Source: Lonicera japonica
Lineage: Eukaryota > Streptophyta > Magnoliopsida > Dipsacales > Caprifoliaceae
Direction of reading: 5' to 3'
Assembly: GCA_021464415.1 (NCBI GenBank)
Contig: CM038464.1
Span: 51,194,783 to 51,258,782, forward strand
Length of the DNA: 64,000 nucleotides
Made by a program: the position numbers and the translations under genes. The notes beneath the pieces were generated by a model. It saw only the letters and a list, made by a program, of their open reading frames with translations, was not told the origin of the DNA and searched no databases. Below, piece after piece: positions 37,167 to 47,700 of the stretch (position 1 is its first letter; each line of letters opens with the position of its first letter).

Positions 37167-37376
37167 ATGGCGAATCTTAATAACGAATCCGTTTCTGATG
37201 CCGCTTCTCCTTATGTTGAAGGAGTAGATGCCACAGAAGTAGCGGATATGTTAAAGGCTTTTCTTCGCCTTAAACGAAGACACCGTCGCCTGAAGAGGAG
37301 CTATGACCGTCTTGCCGGTCGTTTTCTTCGTTTGAAAGAACGATTCGCCTCTGTCAAGCGCAGGAGGCATTCTTGA
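37167..37376 (+). CDS. Small basic antisense ORF (69 aa) within the Tat-lineage element
   Basis: An intact ATG frame encodes 69 residues. The N-terminal half is acidic and neutral (SPYVEGVDATEVADM). The C-terminal half is an Arg/Lys-Leu amphipathic stretch (FLRLKRRHRRLKRSYDRL, RLKERFASVKRRR). A TATA box TATATAAAT at 37088-37096 lies about 70 bp upstream of the ATG, with a leader in the expected range. It is in the same orientation as the larger antisense ORF and downstream of it. No family recognised. It could be a nucleic-acid-binding peptide, or a C-terminal fragment of the aORF product that kept a frame by chance. Confidence 0.45.
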   Translation: MANLNNESVSDAASPYVEGVDATEVADMLKAFLRLKRRHRRLKRSYDRLAGRFLRLKERFASVKRRRHS

Positions 37377-37844
37377 AGAGAGCTTCGACAAGATTAATAA
37401 ATAACTCGAGAAGGTCATGAGAGTCACCGAAGCTGAACCTTTACATTAAGGCTCTTGTGATGTTGGAGGAGTTGTTTGTAGATAGTTTCTTCTTCTTCTT
37501 CTTCTTTTTCTGGGCCACGAAGCCCCATAAAATGTATTTGTGTTTTGAATTGATGAAGGAGGATTCTGTTGGTACTCATTGTTATATTACTGTTTTAATT
37601 GATTGTAGCAGAAAAATTTCAAGCCCCCACAATATGTAATTGTGTTTTGATTTAATGAAGAAGGATTTTGTTGATATTCCCTGCTATGCAACTGCTTTGA
37701 TTGATTGTAACAGAAAAATATTACACAAATAACTTTAATTAGTTAACAATTTAACTAATCTGAAGTATAGTTGAATGTAAACAAGTCTGTCTTGTTTGAT
37801 TTTTTTGTTGAAAAAGTTACGTTTCTTCTTTTTAATTTTGGGTG

Positions 37845-38040
37845 CCTCGATTAATCAAGGTCTTACACATTTGCATGTTTATTGCCTTGGCCAAGCAAGG
37901 TCTTACACTTTTGTTTGTTGCCTTAGCCGAGCAAGGTCTTACACTTTTGCCTTCTGTTTAAGAAGGTCTTTTATTAATTTTGATGCCTTGGCCGAGCAAG
38001 GTCTTACACGTTTGCCTTCAGTTTAAGAAAGTCTTTTGTT
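37845..38040. repeat. Tandem GCCTTGGCCGAGCAAGGTCTTACAC motif array
   Basis: Four to five imperfect copies of a 25-45-bp unit built on YTTGGCCGAGCAAGGTCTTA and AGTTTAAGAAGGTCTTT. Each core is a small palindrome (CCTTGGC...GCAAGG). The same motif, inverted on plus, recurs at 47936-48240 in the neighbouring LTR element, so in each element's own direction it reads TAAGACCTTGCTCGGCCAAG. Confidence 0.8.
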
Positions 38041-38199
38041 AATTTTTGACAAGATAATATGAAATTCAGGTTTCTTCAAAACTTCCATTTTATTACTTTA
38101 AAATTGGCTCAAACAGAAAAGTTCATTTTTTAGAATTACAACTAGTGATAATATATTCTCAAGTTGGCTACGTTCCAAGGATTTGAAATTAGTTGACCC

Positions 38200-39330
38200 T
38201 CCATATCCTGTAAATGGTAGGATCCGGTTCTAGTAGCTGAAGTGATCATATAAGGACCCTCCCAATTTACTGGAATTTCCCGTGGCTGGGCTTAACTGTT
38301 GTGCCGAGCACTTTCCTTAGAACCAATTCTCCAACTTTGAATTCTCGTAGTTTTGCATTGACTTTGTACTGTTTATCCAAGGTATTTTGATAATTCGCCA
38401 AGTGAACTGCAGCGACCTCCAATCTAGATTCGACCAGATCCAAAACTTCCTCCAGGGCCTGATCATTGTTTCCATTTTCAAATTACGCCGTTCTTAAAGT
38501 GGGTAAGCCGATTTTCAAAGGAATGACTGCCTCCGTTCCGTAGGTTAGGGAATAAGGAGTATCTCCTGTTGATCGGCGCGGTGTCGTTCGGAAGGCCCAA
38601 AGTACTGATTGCAATTCTTGCGCCCAATTTTCTTTCTTCTCTTCTAATCTTTTCTTCAAACCATCCAAGATGGTCTTATTTGATGTTTCAGCCAAACCGT
38701 TGCCCTGGGGATAAGCCACACTAGAAAAGTGTTGTTTAATCCCATAAGCATTGCAGAATTCTTCAACTTTTTAGTTCTTGAACTGAGTGCTGTTGTCAAA
38801 AATTAATACCCGTGGGATGCCGAATCTGGTGACGATGTTTTTCCACAAAAAGCTTCTGACATTAGATTCAGCAATGTTCACCAGAGGAACTGTCTCTATC
38901 TATTTCGAAAAATAATCCGTGTCGACCAAAAGAAACCTTTTATTGCCTAGAGCCCGAAGAGAGGGACCCATAATATCCAATCCCCACATAGCAAATGGCC
39001 AGGGCCTGATAATGGGATGAAGAACGGCAGCATGTTGATGAATCATTGGGGAGTGTTTCTGACATTTGTCGCACTTTTTTACATATTCTACGGCGTTTTT
39101 CTGCATGTAGGGCCACCAATATCCTTGGGATCTAGCCCTGTGAGCCAGAGATCGACCTCTTGTATGACTACCGCAACTTCCTTCATGCAGCTCAAAAGGA
39201 GTATTTTGCACCAATTTCGGATGAACACACCTGAAGTAGGGTCCTGAGAAGGATCTCTTGTATAATTTTTGCTCGACAGACAACCAGTATCTGCTAGCTT
39301 GTGCTATAACCCGATAAGCTTCAGTACTGT
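38200..39330 (-). pseudogene. Integrase region of the Tat-lineage element
   Basis: Minus-strand translation shows the HHCC zinc-binding motif (HEGSCGSHTRGRSLAHRA ... YVKKCDKCQ). The catalytic core follows: first Asp in MWGLDIMGP, second in IFDNSTQF, Glu in [11 protein letters not shown]. Then come the [16 protein letters not shown] block and a C-terminal DKQYKVNAKLREF region. The frame has stops near 38900, 38773 and 38487 and after 38300, so no functional protein can be made. It belongs to the same pol as the RNase H and RT to its right. Confidence 0.88.
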
Positions 39331-39479
39331 CATTCGGCAGTGACCCGTCCCTTAGATAATCAATGATTGGATCTATCCAACTAACACCCAAGTTGGTTTC
39401 AATGTTGCACATTATCGGTTCTCCATCAATCTCTATACTCGGCTTTGGCACAAATTCTACTTCCACTGTTCGCTTTACT

Positions 39480-40081
39480 TCTGAGTTTGTTGTTGAAGCC
39501 AAAGTTGCCAATGCATCCACATATGAATTGTTTATTATAGGGAACCTTTCGATATACACCAAATTAAATTTCTTCATAATTTTTCGAGCCAAGTTCATAT
39601 ACGCTGCCATTCGCTCGTTCTTTGCTGCATATTCCCCAGTTAATTGATTTGCCACCAATTGAGAGTCACAATTAATCACCAGATCCTGAATTCCCAGTTG
39701 TATGGCCCTTTTCATACCCAGTATCAAGGCTTCATATTCTGCTTTGTAGTTACATGCTTTGAAACCTAGCCGAATTACTTGTTCCATGATCCCTCCTTCC
39801 GGAGTTTTGAATATGATGCAAACATCAGAACCACCAATCGTCGACGATCCGTCTATATTCAAGAGCCAGGAAACTGGATTTTGGGGGGATGTGGATTCTA
39901 TGATCAGCTCAAATTGTTCAGATTCGGTCATTTCTACATCATGGCTTTTCCCCCCGGTTGTGGCCAATAACTGATTTTTGGCAGAAATTTTAACATTCCC
40001 CATGAACTCGGCAATGAAATCAGCAAATACCTGCCCTTTGATAACCATCCTTGGCACATATTCGATATGAAATCTCCCCAA
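39480..40081 (-). pseudogene. Archaeal-type RNase H (second RNase H) of the Tat-lineage element
   Basis: Encodes WLLNIDGSSTIGGSDV, CNYKAEYEALILGM, INCDSQLVANQLTGEY and SYVDALATLAS, the four acidic-residue blocks of an RNase H. It follows the degenerate Ty3-type RNase H upstream (TSKCLIGPELNYLP at about 40270). Two RNase H domains in tandem mark plant Tat elements. This part of pol still has an open frame continuous with integrase up to 38900. Confidence 0.85.
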
Positions 40082-41530
40082 CTAAACAAGCCATTTGTCC
40101 ATCCGGCCAGACAAATCAGCTTTCCTGAAAGCTGTCTTGATTGGGCTGTTAGTGAGCACTTTAATCGGATGGGCGTCGAAATAATGCCTCAATTTCCTAG
40201 ATGCTGTGATTAATGCTAATACAAGTTTTTTCAGAGGCAAATAATTTAATTCTGGTCCTATCAAGCATTTACTAGTAAAATATACGGGCTTTTGCACGTT
40301 GGCATGTTCTCTGATTAGGGCCGAACTTACTGCCCGGTCAGAAGAAGCTAAATATATAAAGAGTTGCTCATTGGGGTCCGGGATGGATATTAATTGTGGG
40401 ATGTCAAGGTATTATTTCATCTCATCAAGAGCTTGATCACATTTTGAGGACCATACAAACTTTTTCGTTCTTTTCAAAGATTTAAACAAAGGCATGCATT
40501 TATCAGAATACTTTGAGATAAATCGATTCAGAGTAGCGATCATACCCGTGAGTTTTTGCAGCTCTTTTAGGTTCGTCGGCTTTTGAATATTAACGATTGC
40601 TTACACCTTTTCTGGATTTGCTTCAATTCCTCGGCAGTTGACCAGAAAACCCAAGAACTTTCCCGAACTGACCCTGAGTGTACATTTTGCAGCATTCAGC
40701 TTCATCTTGTAGTGTTTCAGAATTTTGAAAGTCTTGCCCAAGTCTTTGATATGATCGGCTTCCTGCTTACTTTTGACCAGCATGTCATCCACATAAACTT
40801 TCATAGTTTTGCCGATTTCGTCACGGAACATTTTGGTAACCAATCGTTGATAAGTAGCTCCTGCATTCTTAAGGCCGAAAGGCATGACTTTATAGTAATA
40901 CAATTACATCGTGGTGATGAAGGTGGTACACTCTTGATCTGGCCCAAACAATGAAATTTGATGGTACCCTGAATATGCATCGAGAAAGATGAATCTTCGA
41001 TGTTCCACTGCCGAGTCTACCAGCTGATCGATTCTGGGCATCGGAAGGCTATTTTTGGGGCAGGCCTTGTTCAAATTGGTAAAGTCAACACATACCCTCC
41101 ATTTTCCGTTCTTCTTTTTAACTACCACCGTGTTCGAAATATATTCTGGGAAGTTAGCTTCTCGTATAGTTCCAGCCTTAAGCAATTTTTGGACTTCTTC
41201 TACAGCCATAGCCTTTTCGGGTGACGTCCGACGTGGTTTTTGTTTAATCGGCTTAAAAGCAGGGTTTACATGTAAATTGTGGCATATTATATTTGCCAAT
41301 ATTCTAGGCATATCATAAGGTTGCCAGGCGAACACAACAATATTCTTCTTTAAAAACCTGGTGAGATCTTGCCTTTGTTCTGTTGTCAGACTGTTGCCGA
41401 TCAGAAAATGTTTCTCCCTATCATCCGACCCTTCCACTGCGGGGATTTCAAGTAAGTCTTCGAAAACCCTTTTTTCTGGTCGTCCCCTGACCCTAGCATC
41501 GACAGGGGGACCGATCTTTGGTTGCTATTG
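40082..41530 (-). pseudogene. Reverse transcriptase and first RNase H of the Tat-lineage element
   Basis: Minus-strand RT motifs in order: GKWRVCVDFTNLNKACPKN, FIFLDAYSGYHQI, YKVMPFGLKNAGATYQ, the active site VYVDDMLVKS, and KCTLRVSSGKFLGF. The thumb and the first RNase H (KPVYFTSKCL ... LPLKKLVLAL, LRHYFDAHPIKVLT) follow. Stops at 40901-40903, near 40598, near 40414 and at 40082 split it. Upstream LTRFLKKNIVVFAWQPYDMP is the usual Tat linker between protease and RT. Confidence 0.9.
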
Positions 41531-41630
41531 CTTATGCTCCTTGCCCTTCCTCTGACTCGAGGGTTCGGACATATCACTTTCCTTTCCTATTTCTTTCGTT
41601 ATTTTGCTCAACGAATTTGGTCGATTTAAC

Positions 41631-42536
41631 TTACTCAGCATGAGTTGTTTCCTTTGTTTTTGACAGCGATCCTCTGATTGCCAAATTAAAACAATATCTA
41701 GCATTCTCTTGCTTGCCTCGAACCACACACACCCTCTTAGGAGTAGGAAATTTTAGTTTCTGATGGAACGGTGAGGCAACCGCCCTCATTTCTCCAAGCC
41801 AATTTCGGTCGAGTAAAGCATTGTACGAAGATTCAATATTCATCACGAAGAAATCTATTACTACCACCATTTCTCCAATTCGGACCGGAACACTGACAAT
41901 ACAAATTGGCCAAACTGCATTACCACTGAAGCTGTAAATTGGGGAATCGACTTGCCGAACATATTTGCTTGAAATAAACGGTTTCAACTTGTTATATGCT
42001 TTCAGATACATTACCTCAAAAGAATTGCCTGGATCAATTAACACTCGCTTGACATCGAAGTTGCAGATATTGGCCATTATAACCAAAGCATCATTATGGG
42101 GGACATCTAGCCCCTCCAAGTCTTCTTCTGAAAAGGACAATTGATAGACCACATTATTCTCCCGATCCCGTTTGGGAGGCGCCAATATTGACATAACTTC
42201 TTTAACCAGATGAGCTTCTGCCCATAATTTTGCTCGAGCTAACTGTGCTCGCAGATGGTTCCTTGTTGCTTCTGACCTATTGATAACACCGTGTATAGCT
42301 TCAATTATCCCAACAACAGGCTTGGCCACTTGAGCCAAAGTACGATTATCCTCGGCCATTCTTGGTTGCTCATTCGATTTTACCTCATCACGCTTTACAT
42401 ACTTGGATAATCGGTCTTGCTCAACCAATTCTTTCAAAAATTGTTTTAAAGTTTTACAAGTGTCTGTCACGTGTCCATGGTCATTATGATAGAAGCATTT
42501 GAGTGCGGAATTCCGTGTTTTGGGGTCGCCGAGCAT
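41631..42536 (-). pseudogene. Zinc-knuckle-like and aspartic protease region of the Tat-lineage element
   Basis: A 301-codon open frame. Near its start is the modified knuckle ALKCFYHNDHGHVTDTC typical of Tat/Athila gag-pol. Further on is the retroviral-type protease with VLIDPGNSFEVMYLK, in which the catalytic triad reads Asp-Pro-Gly instead of Asp-Thr/Ser-Gly, then YNALLDRNWLGEMRA. It shifts frame into the RT linker near 41700. The Pro substitution could be inactivating. Confidence 0.8.
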
Positions 42537-42739
42537 AGGCTTCGGCCATCTGAAAAACTCTTCATTCTTAATCTCTTACATTATTTTATGGATGGGCTTA
42601 TTAAATACCGTATTCACGCCTTTGAAAGCATTCGATTTCTTATCATCATCACAATTGTCCTTTCAATCACTATCCCTTTTATTCTTCTTATCTTGATTAT
42701 CATCCTTTTGATCGCCATTTCCATTTCTGTCTCTTTTAA

Positions 42740-43907
42740 ACCCCTGTTACTTGTTCATGGCTTTATCGTCGTCCTCCACCCTTGAGAATTCGTCAACCCG
42801 AGCGAGTAAATCATTGAACATTTTAGGAGGTCGGCGTGTTAGGTCATTATAGATACCATTGCTGTCATATGGCAAACCAAACTTGAAAGTGATGAGAGCG
42901 AATCTCAGATCATAGTCTTCGGCTTCTTGATACAATTCAAAGTATCATTGAGAATACTCACGTAGAGTTTCACCATATATTTTTTGAGTTGGGTTAAAGC
43001 TTCGGGACCCTTAATCATTCTGCTACTGGTAATGAATCGAGAGGTAAATTGCTTGGCTAGCTCTCTGAAGCTATCAATCTTTATGGGAGGTAGCTTATCA
43101 AACCATCGGAGCGCAGTATCCCCTCAACTGGCTGGGAACATCCTGCACATAAGGGCTTCCTCACCTCTCCAGTAGGCCATAACTTACTTATAGTGACGGA
43201 CATAATCGGTCGGGCCAGATCGGCCGTCATAAATATTGAATTTCGGTTGTCCAATTTCTTCAGAGGCGGCGCGTTCTGAATACGCTCAGTAAAAGGGGAA
43301 CCATGATCTTCTCCCAAGGCTCTTCTCGCTAATTCTGCAGCTAACTTCTCATCTTCTGTCTTATCGGCTATGGCTGAATGGATTAACTTTCGCAAATCTT
43401 TCTCTGCCCAGTTGTTCAACTGGTTTCCTTCTCTTCAACTCCCAAATGTTCGAAAACACTATGATATCCTGACCAGTTTGGATTGGCCTGGCGTTCATTT
43501 TCATCAACAATACCTTCATTAAATCTTCTTTTCGAATTAACCTCATCATATTCATCCTTTGGGGAAGAGACAACAGTCTCAGTCTCTTTCAATTCAACCA
43601 ATTTGAATGGTTCATGTACCATTTTCCTAAGCATTTGTTCTTTAAGAAGTTGTGACAGTATTTCGTTTTCTCGCCGTAATTTGGCCATTGCAGCAGATTC
43701 ATTTAAAACAGGGGCATCTCTTTCAGGATAGTTGGGATCATAAAGGTTATTCGATGAATGAGTATGGGAATGGTTTAAATTAGGTTTCCTGGGCATTGTT
43801 ACTGCAGGTTTTTTTGTATTCAGGTTAATATTCGGGTTAGGATTTGGCTCTACAGCAGGGACTACATTTGAATTCTCTCCAATTTGATGGCTTCTAGTTT
43901 GAACCAT
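42740..43907 (-). pseudogene. gag of the Tat-lineage element
   Basis: Begins at ATG 43907 (MVQTRSHQIGENSN), with a hydrophilic N-terminus and a short heptad-rich segment (MAKLRRENEILSQLLKEQML). After frameshifts near 43420 and 43200 comes the Retrotrans_gag core (WRGEEALMCRMFPAS, TALRWFDKLPP, SFRELAKQFTSRFI). It ends with YNDLTRRPPKMFNDLLARVD. Several stops and shifts; inactive. Confidence 0.8.
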
Positions 43908-44073
43908 TTCTAAACAGTTATCATAAAGGACTTTGTACTAGATTTCGAGTTAAGTAAGACAATTAGAAGGAAAATGGCGAAAAATGAATAATATAATTTG
44001 AAGAAAACAGTGAGATAATAAAAGGTAAAAATCCAATTACCGGAAGATGATAAACAACTTTTTGTTGTAGTTT

Positions 44074-44089
44074 CCCACAGATGGCGCCA
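44074..44089 (-). other. Primer-binding site of the Tat-lineage element
   Basis: TGGCGCCATCTGTGGG on minus, two bases after the 5' LTR. The TGGCGCC core is complementary to a tRNA 3' end such as plant tRNA-Asp; the rest is a Gypsy-type variant. Confidence 0.75.
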
Positions 44090-44091
44090 AT

Positions 44092-44657
44092 TGTGGGTGG
44101 TGTTTTTATATACCGGCACAGGCCTGGCCTAAGCTAATAGAGATGGTAACTGGATTTTGCCTTTTTTAGTAGGGTTTCTATATCCTTTTCTCGAGAGCAT
44201 CTTTTTCTATTTATAGATCTGTATTTTGTATTTCCCAAGATGGATTAAGTCACCAGTGAAATGACCATCCGGGGCATATCTTAATGCTCCCGTGGCATTC
44301 ATTTCCTCCTTCCACCTGTCGGAGGGACAGCTGTTGTAACTAACTTTTTCGTACTTTACACGCGTTACTTCGTCATTCGTTCGTGCAGTAATCATTCATC
44401 ATGCGATATCATCTGTAGATGTCACTTTTTCATTGGTAAGCAGGCTTGTGTTGATATGTCTTCTACCTGCATGTTGGAGGTCTTTCTTAAGTTAATTATC
44501 TTTTGCTCGGCTAACTGTCGCTTTTTGCTCGGCAAATATTATATACAGTCTCTCACGTTGTTAGGCCTCACCCATGGTCCTTTTCATCTTTTATGATAAT
44601 TGGGCCTCGTCCTACTCATTCGGCCCATGAGATAATGCTTAGAATTATGCTCCCACA
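44092..44657 (-). repeat. 5' LTR of the Tat-lineage element
   Basis: Direct repeat of 33127-33722 with intact TG...CA ends (TGTGGGAGCATAATTC ... CCACCCACA on minus). Confidence 0.9.
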
Positions 44658-44723
44658 ATATATATATACACATATGCCATATCAAGAAACATAAACCAAG
44701 CTACAAGTTTCTCAAGATATACA

Positions 44724-47700
44724 ATGTTATGTCTCTTTCTTCATGCAATTATTATTAGTAGAGTTGTTGACCTATGCATAGCTTATCAAAGATTCAAAGC
44801 CAGGTATTTTTTATTTATAGTGAGGTTGTTAATGAGTTTAGACACTGTTTTTTGTTCATTTCTAATATATTTAATTTGCATTTATAGAATACTTTTAAAT
44901 TTCTAATAAATAGGTTATGTGGGAGCATAAATGTTATGAAGATAATAATGGGCCTAGACATGAGCCAGCTCAAACTCTATGAGAGAATTTGTAAAGGGGT
45001 AGAGTAAGCCCTTTTTAGTCTTTTACACTTAACCCTAATGTAACATATGTAACCTTAATTCTATGAATATAAATAGAAGAAGGGATAGCCATCCTAGGGG
45101 ACTCCTCCCAGATCTTAGAGGAGAGAAAATGAAGCTAGGGAATTATTTTAGAGAAAGAATGTGGCAACTTGTATTTTCATTTCAATTGCCTTTGAGCTAA
45201 TATAATCAAACACACACACCACACACAAATGGAGGATGTACTGTCGGAATAGCATAAGCGCTACCGGGGGAACCTACCATACTAAAAAAATCTCTTGTCT
45301 CTTTCACCATCTCTATCTATTACTTCATTGATTTTGTTAAGAGCTTTATCATGTGGGTTTGCCCAAATTTTTGGCCATTCACAATGGGCGCCGTCTGTGG
45401 GAAACGACTTGACATTCCTAAATTCTTAGCATTTTTCATCTTCACTTCTATTTCATTTTCTGCCCCAGAAAATTGCAAGAAAGAGGAAACAAAGGCCACT
45501 TGAAATATTGCTATTAATATCATATAAGCCTTCTTCTATTCTTAATTGCATATGAGCATCCTTTTAATATTATTTGACCATTATTAATTTTGTGTTCTCA
45601 AGCCTACTTCAAAAAGGTACATTTGTGTAAAAAAAATAATTAAAAATTCGATTATTTTGAGATCTTGGTCCAAGTAGGCCAAAAAGATATCTTTCAGTAT
45701 AAAAGAAAAGGTGCAAGTTATTTACCATGTTGTTGTCTAGCTCGGATGGTTGGCTCCCCTTTTTAAAACAAGGGTTGCAGGTTCAATACTCGGCAGTAAC
45801 AAATATTTGTAGCTGAGTTTATTTACTTCAATGGCCAGATCTATTAAAATAAGCCAAAACGCATATCGAATCTCAAAAGTATGCCTAGCCGAGTTGGTCT
45901 GGCATTCGGCGTGTAGTCCATATCATGTGGTCTTGTGTTTGATTCTTGGCCAAAACAAACATTAAATCATTTATTTCAATGGCCAAAGTTGCGCCGATTA
46001 AATTATATCATAGAAATGCATACATATTTTCAAAATTGACTCCAATCGAGTTGGTTGACTTTTTATTTGTCATTGTGTAATGGTGATCATAGGTTCAACA
46101 CTTGGCTACGACAAAATATTTTTAATTTGGCAGAATAGTTGCCGAGCTCACACAAGCCTGGACGAGTTATCAAATAGAAGTACGAATAAAATTTCAAAGA
46201 TGTCCTTAGCCGAGCTGGTCAAGCTCCGAACTCATAAGCTTGAGTTACAGGGTTTCAAATCCCGACCATGACAGAATATTTTTGCTCGGCATATTACTTG
46301 CCGAGCTCACACAAGCCTGGACGAGTTATCAAATAGAAGTACGAATAAAATTTTAGAGATTTTCTTAGCCTGAGCTGGTTAAGCGCCGAACTCACAAGCC
46401 CGAGGTACAAGGTCCAACTCTCGGGCACGACAAAATGTTTTTAATTCGGCAAAATAATTACCGAGCTTGCACAGACTCAACTGATCTATAAAGTTGAAGC
46501 GCGAATAAAATTTCAACAAAGTATCTAGCCAAGTTGGTATGCAGCTTAATGTGTGACATTGAGGTTGCAGGTTCAATACCCAGCTACGTTAAAATTATTT
46601 TTACTCGGCAAATTGTTGAGTCTAAGGACTATTTCAATTGCCAAAGTTCAGCCGAGCTAGTAATAAATAAAGAAAGGCGAAAATTTTCATGCAGTGAGAC
46701 TTAGCCAAGTTGGTGTGCAGCTTAATGTGTGACATTGAGGTTGCAAGTTCAATACCCAGCCACGGCAAAATTATTTTTACTCGACAAATTGGATGCCAAG
46801 TTCACACTAAAGGAATTGATACTAAAGTTGAAGCGCAAATTCATGCCAAAGGCATTGGTAGCCAAATTGGTTCAATGTTCAGCCTACAAAAAAGAGATTG
46901 TGGGTTCGATACTGGGTAGTAATTAATGTTTTTAATGCCAACCCAGTTGGACGATGTTATATCGAGCTAAGAGGTTTTCAATAAATAAAAAAGGGGGACA
47001 AATATTTAAACATTTTACTTACCTGGGGATATGCAATTCAGTAGCAGTTGAAAGCAGAGAAAAATCCATCATCAAAGTAAATCTAGCTGAGCTGGCTAGT
47101 TATCACGTTTTTATGTTCAAAGTTTATATAGAAGTCGCAAGTACGACACTCGGCCAAGACACTATTTTTTATGAGCTCGCAAGGCTTGCGGATGACTGTG
47201 CGACAACTTCATTCGCCATTTAAAGATAAGTGCTATCCTTTTCTTATTAATTGTTTTAAATTTGTGAGCATGCGGTACATACTACTACATATCATGACGT
47301 TTAAACTTTAGTTAAAATTGAAATTATGGGCTAGATGCCAAAGAGCATGAACATGATATAATGAACATCATAAACTTGAAATCTTGATACATTAAAACTC
47401 TTATACCATAGTCGGCCTGAATATACCAAACATTTTGCATGCTTGAAGACCCCTACTATGCAATTTATTTTGCAATTACCCTTGCTAAAGAAAAACTTCG
47501 ATAGCAATAATTCTTTTAGAAAGCTTGTTATGTATTTTCTCTTGCAATATATAATTAGATATACAAAATTCTTGGTAATTGGAAGCCATTCTTATGCACG
47601 GCATGATTAACACTTCTTGCAAACATTCATGTTAACCAAAAAAAAAGGGGGAGAAATAGATTAAGTCATCGCTACTTATAGCCAAATGCTCTCTTTAGTA

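Larger units (their letters stand above)
33127..44657 (-). mobile_element. Ty3/Gypsy LTR retrotransposon, Tat lineage, degenerate, with antisense ORFs
   Basis: LTRs at 33127-33722 (3' LTR) and 44092-44657 (5' LTR) begin TGTGGGAGCATAATT and end CCACCCACA on the minus strand. Flanking sequence ATATG / ATATA is a near-identical 5-bp duplication. Primer site TGGCGCCATCTGTGGG abuts the 5' LTR. The internal region encodes gag, protease, RT, RNase H, a second archaeal-type RNase H and integrase on minus. Antisense ORFs on plus lie between integrase and the 3' LTR. The second RNase H and an antisense ORF in that position are known Tat-lineage traits. Numerous stops and frameshifts plus LTR divergence (roughly 8 percent by eye over the first 225 bp) show it is inactive. 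Confidence 0.92.

Noticed and set aside
39017..39974. Plus-strand open frames opposite RNase H and integrase
   Set aside because: Shadows of the conserved minus-strand pol frame; no independent similarity. The genuine antisense ORFs lie at 34.2-37.4 kb.
46080..46271. Open frames across the tRNA-like array (also 46379-46576, 46710-46919)
   Set aside because: They arise from the repeated units, differ between copies, start at chance ATGs and show no protein similarity.
46200..46273. Functional tRNA gene in unit 4
   Set aside because: A and B boxes are good, but the acceptor stem does not pair and the anticodon loop has 8 nt. Better described as tRNA-like.
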